DNA of 9,049 nucleotides from NCBI GenBank assembly GCA_023410155.1, contig JAEYQF010000372.1, positions 1 to 9,049 of the forward strand, read 5' to 3'. The first letter of the stretch is position 1; each line of letters starts with the position of its first letter. Origin of the DNA: Verrucomicrobiota bacterium. GTDB taxonomy: Bacteria; Verrucomicrobiota; Verrucomicrobiia; Opitutales; Opitutaceae. Shown here one piece after another: positions 1 to 6,458 of this stretch. Under the pieces are notes generated by a model. The model was not told the origin of the DNA and did not search any database. It saw only the letters and a list, made by a program, of their open reading frames with translations. The position numbers and the translations under genes were made by a program.

Positions 1-152
1 CCTCACGCCATCACCGGTTCGTCTCGCATCCTCCGAAACCACGACAACGACAAGTCGACGATTGGTTGACGTTGTGATTTGAGTTTCGACGGGCGCGACA
101 TGGGGCGCAGGTGGACGAGTCAGGGCGCGTGCTCGCGTGCGCGCGCGGCGAG
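1..152. other. Downstream flank of the MATE gene, no gene seen
   Basis: This stretch lies past the stop codon of the MATE transporter. I see no reading frame with a recognisable product on either strand, and no hairpin followed by a T-run that would make a convincing terminator. The part nearest the gene (about 121-152) is a GC-alternating run. Open frames here have no signal peptide, motif or family resemblance. Confidence 0.5.
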
Positions 153-1478
153 TTAGCGCGTGAGGCGAGCAAAACGCAGGCCGAGGAAGATGGCCGCGAA
201 GGCCAAGCCGAGGGCGAGCGCTGCCCACACCCCGAGCGCCGTATAGCCCAAGCGGACCCCAAGCAGGTAACCGAGCGGGATCGCGATGATCCAGTAGGCG
301 GTGAAGGTGATGATCGTGGGAACCTTCACATCACTGAGTCCGCGGAGGATCGCGGCCCCAATCACCTGGCCGCCGTCGAAGAACTGAAACAGCGCGGCGA
401 CGATGAGCAGTTGCGCTGCGAGCCTGACGACCGGGGCGGCATCGCTGACGAACCAGCCGGCGATCGTGTCCCCAGCGACGAAGAACACCGTCATGAACAC
501 CGCCGAGCACACCGCGCCCATCGCGAGCGCGCTGAACCCGATGGGGCGCAGGCGATCGTGTTCCCCCGCACCCAGCGCCGCGCTCACGCGCATGCCCGCA
601 GCCATGGAGAGGCCGAGCACCACCATGAACGTTGTGGCGGCACAGGAGAGCGCGATCTGATGCGCCGCGAGCGGAACGGCGCCGAACCAGCCCATCATCA
701 CCGCCGCGCCCGTAAATGCGCCGCTTTCAAACGTGAGCATGCCGGATGAAGGCAGACCGAGCCGCAACATCTCGCGCACGCGTTCACGCGAAAGGGGCGC
801 AAGCCAGCGGGTGGGCCAGACGGGGCGCATCCCCGGATCGAACCGCAGCCAGAGGAAGAGCACGAGCGTGCTCACGGTGCGCGCGATGAAGGTGGCGATG
901 CCGGCTCCGGTGAGGCCATAGGCCGGCACGCCGAGCCGTCCGTAGATAAAGACCCAATTGAGGAAAACGTTCAGGCCGACGCCGCCGAGCAACATGAGCA
1001 TCGGCACCCATGGGCGGCCCATCGCTTCGGCGTATTGGCGCAGGGCCAGGTAGAGCAGGACGGGCGTGATGGAGGCTCCGATCCATTGATAATACGGTCC
1101 AACCTCCGCGAGCACCTCGGGCGGTTGGCGAAACCAATGCAGCTGGGAACCCACCGCGGCGATGACGACGTGCTCGAGCACGCCGAACAGCAGGGCGAGT
1201 GCGACCCCGTGGCGGAGGTATTCGCCGCAGCCGGCCGGATCATCGGCGCCGCGCGCACGCGCGACGAGCACGGCAACCGGCACCATAAGTCCGATGCCCA
1301 GCACGTAGAAGATATTGAAGACGTTTCCGCCAAACGCCGAAGCCGCGAGCGGCACAGTCCCGGTGTGCCCGATCATGATGCTGTCCGTGACGCCCATCAG
1401 CATCTGGCTGACCTGACCGATGATAATCGGCACGGCCAGCGAGAGGGTGGGACGAATCTCGCGGAGATATCGGTGCAT
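153..1478 (-). CDS. MATE family multidrug/cation antiporter (NorM-like)
   Basis: Predicted inner-membrane efflux transporter that exchanges Na+ or H+ for drugs or other organic cations. The 441 residues and about 12 hydrophobic segments match the family length and topology. Family marks visible: MGVTDSIMIGHTG at 28-40; a GVGLNVFLNWVFIYG stretch at 166-180; FESGAF with Glu251 in the seventh helix; and FFDGGQVIGAAILRGLSD at 366-383 with Asp368. Glu251 and Asp368 correspond by motif to the acidic cation-site residues of NorM (E255 and D371 in the Vibrio protein). The frame stays open to 1673, but the extra 65 residues are Arg/Ala-rich and unlike a MATE N-terminus, so I chose the Met before HRYLREIRPTLSLA. 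No Shine-Dalgarno motif precedes it. It diverges from the DMT transporter gene. Substrate cannot be told from sequence. Confidence 0.93.
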   Translation of the reverse strand: MHRYLREIRPTLSLAVPIIIGQVSQMLMGVTDSIMIGHTGTVPLAASAFGGNVFNIFYVLGIGLMVPVAVLVARARGADDPAGCGEYLRHGVALALLFGVLEHVVIAAVGSQLHWFRQPPEVLAEVGPYYQWIGASITPVLLYLALRQYAEAMGRPWVPMLMLLGGVGLNVFLNWVFIYGRLGVPAYGLTGAGIATFIARTVSTLVLFLWLRFDPGMRPVWPTRWLAPLSRERVREMLRLGLPSSGMLTFESGAFTGAAVMMGWFGAVPLAAHQIALSCAATTFMVVLGLSMAAGMRVSAALGAGEHDRLRPIGFSALAMGAVCSAVFMTVFFVAGDTIAGWFVSDAAPVVRLAAQLLIVAALFQFFDGGQVIGAAILRGLSDVKVPTIITFTAYWIIAIPLGYLLGVRLGYTALGVWAALALGLAFAAIFLGLRFARLTR

Positions 1479-1498
1479 GAAAGGCGCAGCGTGCCGCA

Positions 1499-1514
1499 GC
1501 CCTCGCGCGAGGGC
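1499..1514. promoter_or_regulatory. 16-bp perfect palindrome between divergent transporter genes
   Basis: GCCCTCGCGCGAGGGC is a perfect 16-bp palindrome in the 142-bp spacer between the MATE and DMT starts, about 20 bp upstream of the MATE start codon. Its position would suit an operator for a dimeric regulator controlling one or both transporters, but no regulator gene is in the window and no clear -35/-10 pair was found beside it. In DNA this GC-rich, a chance palindrome is a real alternative. Confidence 0.3.
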
Positions 1515-1561
1515 ACGGCAAAACACACAACAGCCGCGCACGGATTTACGGCCGTGCTGCA

Positions 1562-1590
1562 CCGGCGCGGGAGCTTTTCCCGTGCGCCGG
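1562..1590 (+). promoter_or_regulatory. Possible leader hairpin upstream of the DMT gene
   Basis: CCGGCGC (1562-1568) pairs with GCGCCGG (1584-1590). The helix continues as GGGA with TCCC after a two-base bulge, closing on a short loop. It ends 30 nt before the DMT transporter ATG, so it could fold in the mRNA leader. No T-run follows, so it is not an intrinsic terminator. A regulatory role is only a guess. Confidence 0.2.
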
Positions 1591-1620
1591 GCCGAGGGCC
1601 GGGCCAAGTTGGCCGTCATC

Positions 1621-2541
1621 ATGACCCTCGCTGCGTTGCTTCTCGTGCTGGCTGCCGCCGGACTCCACGCCACGTGGAACTACTGCGCGAAACGTGCAGG
1701 CGGCGGGTTGCCGTTTGTGTGGCTGGTGGGCGCGATCATTTGCGCCTGCTATGTGCCGGTGCTGTCCGTTTACAGCGTGGTCGCCCCGATCTCGCTGACT
1801 CCGATGGCGGTGGCGTGGATCGTGGGCAGCGGCGTGTTGAAAACCAGTTACTCGCTTTTCCTACAGCGCGGCTACCGCACGGGAGAATTCTCTCTCATCT
1901 ATCCGCTGGCGCGCGGCACCGGCCCGCTGCTCTCGATGGTGGGCGCGATGCTGGTGCTGGGCGAACGCCCTTCGGTCCTCGCCCTCGCGGGGGGCGCGGT
2001 GATTGTGGCAGCGATTTTCTGGCTCACCGGCGGGATGTATTCCCTCGGTGCGGCGCTGAGGCGTGCGATGGGTGAGGATTTGTCGACGAACACGAACAAC
2101 GCGCGCGCGATCAGCACAACCGCAGCATCGGTCAACTATGGGATCTTGTCCGGCGTGTTCATCGCTTCCTACACGTTGTGGGATCGCCATGGGGTGGCGG
2201 GATTGGCGATCGCCCCGGTGCTCTACGATGCTGGAACGGCGTTCACCCAATTGGTGCTACTGAGCCCGTTTGCGGTCCGCCGATGGCCAGAAGTGCAGCG
2301 CGAGTGGCGCGTGAACCGGCGCTGGGCGATCGGCGTCGCGCTCCTTTCACCGCTTGCTTATATCCTGGTGCTCACCGCGCTGCGTTTCACGCCGGTCACC
2401 TACGTGGCTCCCGCGCGCGAAGTGAGCATCGTGATCGGCGCGTTCATGGGCGCGCGCTTTCTCAAGGAGACCCACGGGCGTCGTCGCATCTTCGCCGCGG
2501 CGATCATGGTGCTGGGGGTGATCGCACTCGCGCTAGGCTGA
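1621..2541 (+). CDS. EamA/DMT-superfamily transporter
   Basis: Predicted 306-residue inner-membrane permease of the drug/metabolite transporter superfamily, with about ten hydrophobic segments in two EamA-type halves. Visible marks: HATWNYCAKRA at 16-26 in the first helix; YPLARGTGPLLSMVGAMLVLGERP at 94-117, ending the first half; and the matching block around 258-302 (PVTYVAPAREVSIVIGAF, then FLKE and a last hydrophobic helix), ending the second. A hydrophilic loop at about 143-165 links the halves. The ATG at 1621 puts the first helix right at the N-terminus as usual; the frame is open further upstream, but that extension is Arg-rich and runs over the hairpin and palindrome. No Shine-Dalgarno motif is visible. 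Substrate is unknown; relatives move amino acids, nucleotides or other metabolites. The gene ends 14 nt from the convergent YcfL-like gene. Confidence 0.88.
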   Translation: MTLAALLLVLAAAGLHATWNYCAKRAGGGLPFVWLVGAIICACYVPVLSVYSVVAPISLTPMAVAWIVGSGVLKTSYSLFLQRGYRTGEFSLIYPLARGTGPLLSMVGAMLVLGERPSVLALAGGAVIVAAIFWLTGGMYSLGAALRRAMGEDLSTNTNNARAISTTAASVNYGILSGVFIASYTLWDRHGVAGLAIAPVLYDAGTAFTQLVLLSPFAVRRWPEVQREWRVNRRWAIGVALLSPLAYILVLTALRFTPVTYVAPAREVSIVIGAFMGARFLKETHGRRRIFAAAIMVLGVIALALG

Positions 2542-2555
2542 ACGCAACTCCGCGA

Positions 2556-2984
2556 TCAGGGCGTGCGCGACGCGGGCTCCCTGAGCTGCCGCACGCGGAT
2601 GGTGTAGCTTCGGCTCTGGGTTGTGGCGGATTGGAATCGGACGGTTTCCGTCTCGTAAGCATCCAGCAGGAGAGGTCGGAAGGCCGCGTCGTCGCCCGTC
2701 GGAAAGCCCTGCGCATCGCGAAACACGCACTGGATCTGGAGCTTGAGCGGGCGGTTCTCGAGATTGCGCACGTTGGCGACGACCTCGATCTGCCCGTCGG
2801 CGAGCACGCGCTCGTGCAATCCGGTGCACGCGATCGAATACTGCGAGGGCGGATCGAGCACCACGAAGCGCTCGGTGTTCGCCAGGGTGTATTTCGTGGT
2901 TTCCTGCTGCTTGGGTTTCGAGGAGCAGCCCGCCGTGAGGAGCGCGGCGACGAGGGAAACGAGGAGCAGGCGGGACGAAATCAT
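2556..2984 (-). CDS. YcfL-like (DUF1425-type) envelope lipoprotein, stand-alone copy
   Basis: A 142-residue predicted lipoprotein. The signal peptide MISSRLLLVSLVAALLTAGC has a good lipobox (LTAGC), with the acylated cysteine at 20. After a short polar tether (SSKPKQQE), the rest looks like one beta-rich domain. The pattern of an alternating strand, an Asn-rich turn (NVRNLENRPL), a strand with FRDAQG, an acidic/aromatic stretch, and a final strand ending in LRE parallels the YcfL protein encoded at 4378-4809, so I take the two as paralogues. YcfL itself has no firmly established function but neighbours lpoB in Escherichia coli. Cys53 and Cys86 could form a disulphide. The gene stands alone, facing the DMT gene and diverging from the glycine-zipper gene. 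Lipoprotein status is strong; family assignment is moderate. Confidence 0.78.
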   Translation of the reverse strand: MISSRLLLVSLVAALLTAGCSSKPKQQETTKYTLANTERFVVLDPPSQYSIACTGLHERVLADGQIEVVANVRNLENRPLKLQIQCVFRDAQGFPTGDDAAFRPLLLDAYETETVRFQSATTQSRSYTIRVRQLREPASRTP

Positions 2985-2996
2985 GACGGCGAACAG

Positions 2997-3014
2997 ACGT
3001 CGCGAGCGCGACGT
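2997..3014. promoter_or_regulatory. 18-bp inverted repeat upstream of the YcfL-like gene
   Basis: ACGTCGCG, two bases, then CGCGACGT: 8-bp perfect arms in the spacer between the divergent YcfL-like and glycine-zipper genes. It starts 12 bp upstream of the YcfL-like start codon, where it could act as an operator or as an mRNA hairpin hiding the start region. No promoter boxes could be assigned with confidence. Confidence 0.28.
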
Positions 3015-3141
3015 GCAACAAGGAGGCGCGGTGCGGCGGCTTCGGCAACGCGAATCGTCGGTTTGCAGAGGGTGTCACGGCGTCGTGTCCCGCTCTGGCA
3101 ATGGTCTTGCGAGCGGTCGGCGCGTTGCTATGCCGGTGACC

Positions 3142-3471
3142 ATGAAAACCTACACGGCGCTGGCGGTGCTCGGAACGATGGCGGCAGTGAGCGGCGGGTG
3201 TGCAACCGGGCCGGAAACGACCGGGACCAATCCGAAGCAGCCCGGTCCGGCGGTAGGCCAGGCCGTAGGCGCGGTGACCGGCGCGGTCGTCGGTAATGTC
3301 GTCGGCGCGGTGGCCGGCGCGGCTGAGGGCGCGAGCGCGGCAGCCAAGAAGCCTTTCACCAACGAGCGGCGCTACGTGCGCACGTGGAAAGAGGAGAAAA
3401 CTCCAGACGGGCGCACAGTGAAGGTGCCCGTGGATGTGGAAGTGGACGAGCACGGCCGGCCGATCGAGTGA
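3142..3471 (+). CDS. Small glycine-zipper envelope protein, putative lipoprotein
   Basis: A 109-residue predicted secreted protein of unknown function. Residues 1-20 form a signal peptide ending in a cysteine (AVSGGC, Cys20); this is a weak lipobox because Ser rather than Leu sits at -3, so lipidation is likely but not certain. Residues 21-34 are a Gly/Pro/Thr linker. Residues 35-63 are a small-residue helix with Gly at 35, 39, 43, 47, 51, 55, 59 and 63, exactly every four residues. This is the glycine-zipper pattern of membrane-inserting proteins such as 17-kDa-antigen/OmpA-type glycine-zipper families. The C-terminal 40 residues are charged and strand-like (RRYVRTWKEEKTPDGRTVKV), ending in an acidic stretch. 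ATG 3142 was preferred because it places the signal peptide at the N-terminus; ATG 3130 (four residues more) is nearly as good, and GTG 3031 is discussed under rejected items. Confidence 0.8.
   Translation: MKTYTALAVLGTMAAVSGGCATGPETTGTNPKQPGPAVGQAVGAVTGAVVGNVVGAVAGAAEGASAAAKKPFTNERRYVRTWKEEKTPDGRTVKVPVDVEVDEHGRPIE
3244..3330 (+). repeat. Eight-fold GxxxG repeat inside the glycine-zipper gene
   Basis: Eight glycine codons fall at exact 12-nt intervals (residues 35 to 63). The intervening codons are mostly Ala and Val, giving an imperfect 12-nt DNA repeat rich in GGCGCGGT-like units. Either slippage/duplication or strong selection on helix packing could produce it. Confidence 0.75.
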
Positions 3472-3700
3472 TCGGCGCGGCGGCGGCGGGCTCGGGCCCG
3501 CGGAGGAACGCGAACTCACGCGGCTGACCGAAAGCGGCGACGCGGGCCGGCCGATGAAGGCGTTCGCGTCTTGGTCATGCTGAGCAGAGCGAGCTTCAGC
3601 CAAAGGCTTGCCTGACCTGCGGCGCGTTTTTCGCGGCGGCGGGAAAGTCCGGGGGACGGACGTTGTATCCGGAAAACGGAGACGTTCGCTCCCGGGCATG
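3472..3700. other. Convergent intergenic region, no gene seen
   Basis: This region separates the glycine-zipper gene from the LpoB operon terminator. Two GC hairpins lie at its left end: GCCGATC/GATCGGC (3459-3476, across the stop codon) and GCGGGC/GCCCGC with a TCGG loop (3486-3501). Neither has a T-run, so they may be weak 3'-end structures only. Around 3571-3615 a stretch containing GTCATGCTGAGCAGAGCGAG resembles short interspersed intergenic sequences I have met in other bacterial genomes. Long open frames crossing this region have no family resemblance. Confidence 0.45.
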
Positions 3701-3726
3701 AAAAAGCCCCGGCGCTTGGCCGGGGC
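3701..3726 (-). terminator. Intrinsic terminator of the LpoB operon
   Basis: Read on the minus strand, GCCCCGG and CCGGGGC form a 7-bp GC-only stem around a 7-base loop, followed at once by five T residues. It begins 33 nt past the stop codon of the LpoB-like gene, exactly where an operon terminator should be. This is the only textbook intrinsic terminator seen in the window. Confidence 0.9.
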
Positions 3727-3759
3727 GGGAGGGCTTAAGCAGCGAGGCTCGAGCGGCGA

Positions 3760-4365
3760 TTACCAGCCGACGGAGGCGCGCTTCGTGAGCTTGGCGATCT
3801 CGCGCTCCTCTTCCCAGACGGTCAGACCGCTCTTCACGGCGATCAGCGACATCTGGAAGGTGTAGGTATTCTGGGTCTTCTTGCCGTCGCGGGCGGTCTG
3901 CTGGATCAGCTTGCCGTAGAGGGTGTAGTGCGGAGCCTTCACCTTCTGCTTCTTGCCAGTGGAGAGTTCCTCCATCTCGGCGGCTTCCTGAGCGACCACG
4001 GCGCGCTCACCGAGGCCCATTGTGTTCGTCACGGCAACCTTGCCAGTCTGGGTGAGCGAGACGCGGATCTTCTTGATGAGGAGATCGGTGTCGACGGAGA
4101 GCGTGGTGTTGTTGATCACGCGATCGACGGCGAGGATGGCCGGCTGCGCGGGAGCCTTGTCGAGGGCGCCGGAGCCGAGCAGCGACTGCACGAGTTCATC
4201 GGCAGCGCGAGCCCAGTCCTGGGAGTTGATCTCGGCGGTGTTCAGCGACTCAGGACCTTTGGAATCGATCGTGGTCGTGTTCGAGGTGCTTTCGCAGCCG
4301 GAGAGGAAGAGCGCCGCGGCAGAGAGGGCCGCCAGCAGCGGGAGTTTGATACGGAGGGAATTCAT
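3760..4365 (-). CDS. lpoB: LpoB-like outer-membrane lipoprotein (PBP1B activator family)
   Basis: A 201-residue lipoprotein, last gene of the five-gene operon. The signal peptide ends in LFLSGC (Cys24). The folded part starts near residue 48 (INSQDWARAADELVQSLL) and continues with the family block of ILAVDRVINNT, then VDTDLLIKKIRVSL and the TGKV strand, then a conserved TLYGKLIQQ...TYTFQMSL core and a closing LTVWEEEREIAKLTKR. In E. coli, LpoB sits in the outer membrane and reaches through the peptidoglycan to activate the synthase PBP1B. Here the total length is similar (213 in E. coli), but the disordered tether between Cys24 and the folded domain is only about 24 residues, clearly shorter than in the E. 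coli protein, so the same reach is doubtful. It starts 12 nt after the YcfL stop, without a Shine-Dalgarno motif. Family assignment is strong; PBP1B activation in this organism is inference. Confidence 0.88.
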   Translation of the reverse strand: MNSLRIKLPLLAALSAAALFLSGCESTSNTTTIDSKGPESLNTAEINSQDWARAADELVQSLLGSGALDKAPAQPAILAVDRVINNTTLSVDTDLLIKKIRVSLTQTGKVAVTNTMGLGERAVVAQEAAEMEELSTGKKQKVKAPHYTLYGKLIQQTARDGKKTQNTYTFQMSLIAVKSGLTVWEEEREIAKLTKRASVGW

Positions 4366-4377
4366 GGCAGTGGGAAA

Positions 4378-4809
4378 TTACTCGCGAAGCTTCAGGGTGA
4401 AATCGACGGCACGGGGAGTGACGGCGATCGTGGAGATCGTGGTGGTCTCGCGACCGAGGAGGCGGATGGTCTTCCACGTCTCATTGGGCGAAGAGACGGC
4501 CATGCCGTTTTCGTCCACCCACTCGAACTTGTAACTGAGGGTGCGCGTGGAGTTCTTGCGATTCTCGATCGTGACTTGGATGCGCTTGAGATTGCTCGAG
4601 GCGACACCCTCGTTGACGGAGACCACACGGATGGCGTTGGCGAGCGTGTTGTCGGTGACGACCCGCTTGTCCGCGATGAGGTTGGGCTGAGCCTGCGGTT
4701 CGGCGCGCGAGACGGTGTTCACGTTGGACGCACAGCCGGCTGCGAACAGGCCCAAGCCGAGCAGCAACCCGGCAGTAAGGCGGGCGCGAAGGGAGGAGGA
4801 AGGGAGCAT
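4378..4809 (-). CDS. ycfL: YcfL family (DUF1425) lipoprotein
   Basis: A 143-residue predicted lipoprotein with signal peptide ending LFAAGC (Cys26), a Gln/Pro/Asn-containing tether to about residue 45, and a single beta-rich domain. Family-like features: DNTLANAIRVVSVN (53-66), a strand KRIQVTIENRKNSTRTLSYKF-type block (75-95), EWVDENGM (96-103) and ETWKTIRLLGRETTTIS (110-126), ending in LRE. YcfL is encoded beside lpoB in E. coli, and as far as I know next to COG3014 genes in other gammaproteobacteria; no biochemical role is established. The start lies 2 nt after the stop of the COG3014 gene (TAA-TC-ATG), which fixes this Met and implies translational coupling. The frame is open upstream to 5166, but that part is the antisense-like shadow of the COG3014 gene and has no signal peptide. 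Confidence 0.87.
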   Translation of the reverse strand: MLPSSSLRARLTAGLLLGLGLFAAGCASNVNTVSRAEPQAQPNLIADKRVVTDNTLANAIRVVSVNEGVASSNLKRIQVTIENRKNSTRTLSYKFEWVDENGMAVSSPNETWKTIRLLGRETTTISTIAVTPRAVDFTLKLRE

Positions 4810-4811
4810 GA

Positions 4812-6401
4812 TTATTTGAGGGCGAATTGAGAGACGAGCAACGGAGCCGAGCTGGAAGAGCTTTTCACGTAGACGACGTTCACGGAGCCGGGCATCAGCG
4901 AAACGCTCTGCGTGCTGCCGCCGGCTTGCAGCGTGAGCTGGCGATCGGCGGGCGTCTGAAGGCGGGCATACTGAAACTCTTTCGGGAGGCTGATCCAGCC
5001 GCGCGTGTCGGCGATGTTCGTGGATGCGTTGAGGATGCCCATCGCGGCGCCGGCGATCAGGCCGCCCCACATGCCGCCGCGATCCTCGGCCACCTTCTGC
5101 GCGACGGCTTGGGCGATGGCTTTGCTCGCGGTGGTGATGAGGGTCTTGGTGACAATCGTGGGCCACTCGTTCTTGAAGTCGTTGGCGACGATGCTGTCCA
5201 TGGAGGCGATCGTCGACGTGGTCAGCGAGAGATCGCCGGAGGAAACCGCCAGGTTGGCGATATAGTCGTTATTGTAGCGGAGCTTCGGGAAAGCGGCGCC
5301 AACATAGGCGAGGCGGCTGGTCACCAGGAAGGTCGGGATGTCGATCCGGACCTGATCGCGGAACGGGCCCGTGCCGGTCTCGAAGATGACGTAGGTGATG
5401 CCTTCGGCGACTTTGCCCTCGGCGGCATCGGCGGCGAGCTGGAGGTCCTGCTGCAAATAGGGATTTTCCGGCACGATCGCGGCGACGCGCTCGAGTGACT
5501 TGCGCCCGCGCTCCCAGTCTGAACCGTTCTCGCCGAGCGTGGAGAAGAACAGGCCGTCGAGGAACACTGCGAAGGGGTTCACGTAGTCGCCGTAGGGTTT
5601 CATCGGCGCGAGCGACTCGTTCAAGGCAGCCTGGAGAGCCGAGCCGGTCTTCGGGTCGTTCATCGCCTTCTCGGTATCGTAGGCGGCACTCTTGGAATCT
5701 TCCGTTTGGACTTCGCCCGTCTTTGCGCGCTGGGCGATCTCCTGAGCCTCGGCGATGCGCTTTTCATTCTCGGCGACGGCATCGCGCTGGCGCTGCAGGG
5801 ACCGGTTGAGCTCCACGCGGGCGTCGTCGACGCGTCCGAGTTGGAGGTAGTTGATCGCCTTGTAGGCGTTCATCATCACCTTGTCGTAGGCGCGGCCGCG
5901 ATACGGCATGTTGGCCTGATTGGTGAGCGCGGAGCCGAGCTCGCTGCCGACCTTGATCTTGGCTTCTTCCTCGTAGGCGTTGACGCGGGCTTCAGCCAGA
6001 TCGAAAGCCGCATTGGAGCGGCGGAGGTAATACATGTGCACCTCCTCGGCCGTGGGCACGACCGGGGTGGCCACGACGCCCTCGGCGCTCGCTTCCGGAG
6101 TGGGAGCCGACGCCGGCACGGGAGCGGGGATCGGCGGAACCAACGAGGGGTCCGCCAGCGCAGCGGTGCGCAACGAAGCGCCTTGCTCGAGCCGCCAGAT
6201 GATCTCGTCCTTCGAGCCCTTGCTGGCCTCGGCCTTCTTGTCGATTTCGGTCACCGCCGCCGCGAGACTGCCCGAGCGGGTGGACTGGGCGAAGTCGGCG
6301 GACTGCTGCTGATATGTCGCGCAGCCGGAGACGAACAACACGACGGTGGAGGCGAGCGCTGCAAGGATGCGGCGCGGAGGGAGGACAGATCGAGGGTTCA
6401 T
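4812..6401 (-). CDS. COG3014 family outer-membrane lipoprotein, TPR-like N-terminal half
   Basis: A 529-residue predicted lipoprotein with signal peptide ending LFVSGC (Cys27). Residues 35-85 and 118-210 are helical and repeat-like (MYYLRRSNAAFDLAEARV, then YDKVMMNAYKAINYLQLGRVDDARVELNRS), suggesting TPR-type helices. A Pro/Ala-rich segment at about 86-117 interrupts them. The region 207-260 is a charged coiled-coil-like helix. The C-terminal half carries the family block: GDYVNPFAVFLDGLFF (271-286); a strand-rich part with YVIFETGTGPFRDQVRIDIP-like sequence (337-356); a small-residue helix GGLIAGAAMGILNAS; and DTRGWISLPKEFQYARL (465-481). The function of COG3014 proteins is not established. 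Placed between the CsgG-like and YcfL genes, it is the likely scaffold of the complex. The upstream gap of 57 nt is the largest in the operon. Confidence 0.82.
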   Translation of the reverse strand: MNPRSVLPPRRILAALASTVVLFVSGCATYQQQSADFAQSTRSGSLAAAVTEIDKKAEASKGSKDEIIWRLEQGASLRTAALADPSLVPPIPAPVPASAPTPEASAEGVVATPVVPTAEEVHMYYLRRSNAAFDLAEARVNAYEEEAKIKVGSELGSALTNQANMPYRGRAYDKVMMNAYKAINYLQLGRVDDARVELNRSLQRQRDAVAENEKRIAEAQEIAQRAKTGEVQTEDSKSAAYDTEKAMNDPKTGSALQAALNESLAPMKPYGDYVNPFAVFLDGLFFSTLGENGSDWERGRKSLERVAAIVPENPYLQQDLQLAADAAEGKVAEGITYVIFETGTGPFRDQVRIDIPTFLVTSRLAYVGAAFPKLRYNNDYIANLAVSSGDLSLTTSTIASMDSIVANDFKNEWPTIVTKTLITTASKAIAQAVAQKVAEDRGGMWGGLIAGAAMGILNASTNIADTRGWISLPKEFQYARLQTPADRQLTLQAGGSTQSVSLMPGSVNVVYVKSSSSSAPLLVSQFALK

Positions 6402-6458
6402 GCGTTTGGGAGTTGAAGCGGAGGGAAACGGAGACGGGTGATCGGGACCGGAAGAGGT

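Noticed and set aside
1035..2075. A 346-codon plus-strand frame spanning parts of both transporter genes
   Set aside because: It crosses the divergent promoter spacer and contains no hydrophobic segments or motifs, while both transporters have clear membrane helices and family residues.
3031..3471. An earlier GTG start for the glycine-zipper protein, preceded by the window's only perfect AGGAGG (3021-3026) at a 4-nt spacing and in frame
   Set aside because: It would put 37 Arg/Gly/Ser-rich residues in front of a normal signal peptide, which would block or spoil export. With no other gene here using a Shine-Dalgarno motif, chance is likelier, though a regulatory leader cannot be fully excluded.
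3459..3501. Hairpins at the end of the glycine-zipper gene as an intrinsic terminator
   Set aside because: Stems are good (7 and 6 bp), but no T-run follows on the plus strand, so they were not called as a terminator.
2533..3699. A 388-codon open frame on the minus strand covering the YcfL-like gene, the spacer and the glycine-zipper gene
   Set aside because: Its product is Arg/Pro/His-rich, matches no family, lacks a signal or domain, and lies over two better genes and two intergenic regions. Such frames are common in GC-rich DNA.
3928..4830. A 300-codon plus-strand frame opposite the LpoB and YcfL genes
   Set aside because: It is the antisense of two lipoprotein genes with clear signal peptides and family motifs, and its Gly/Asp/Arg-rich product resembles nothing.
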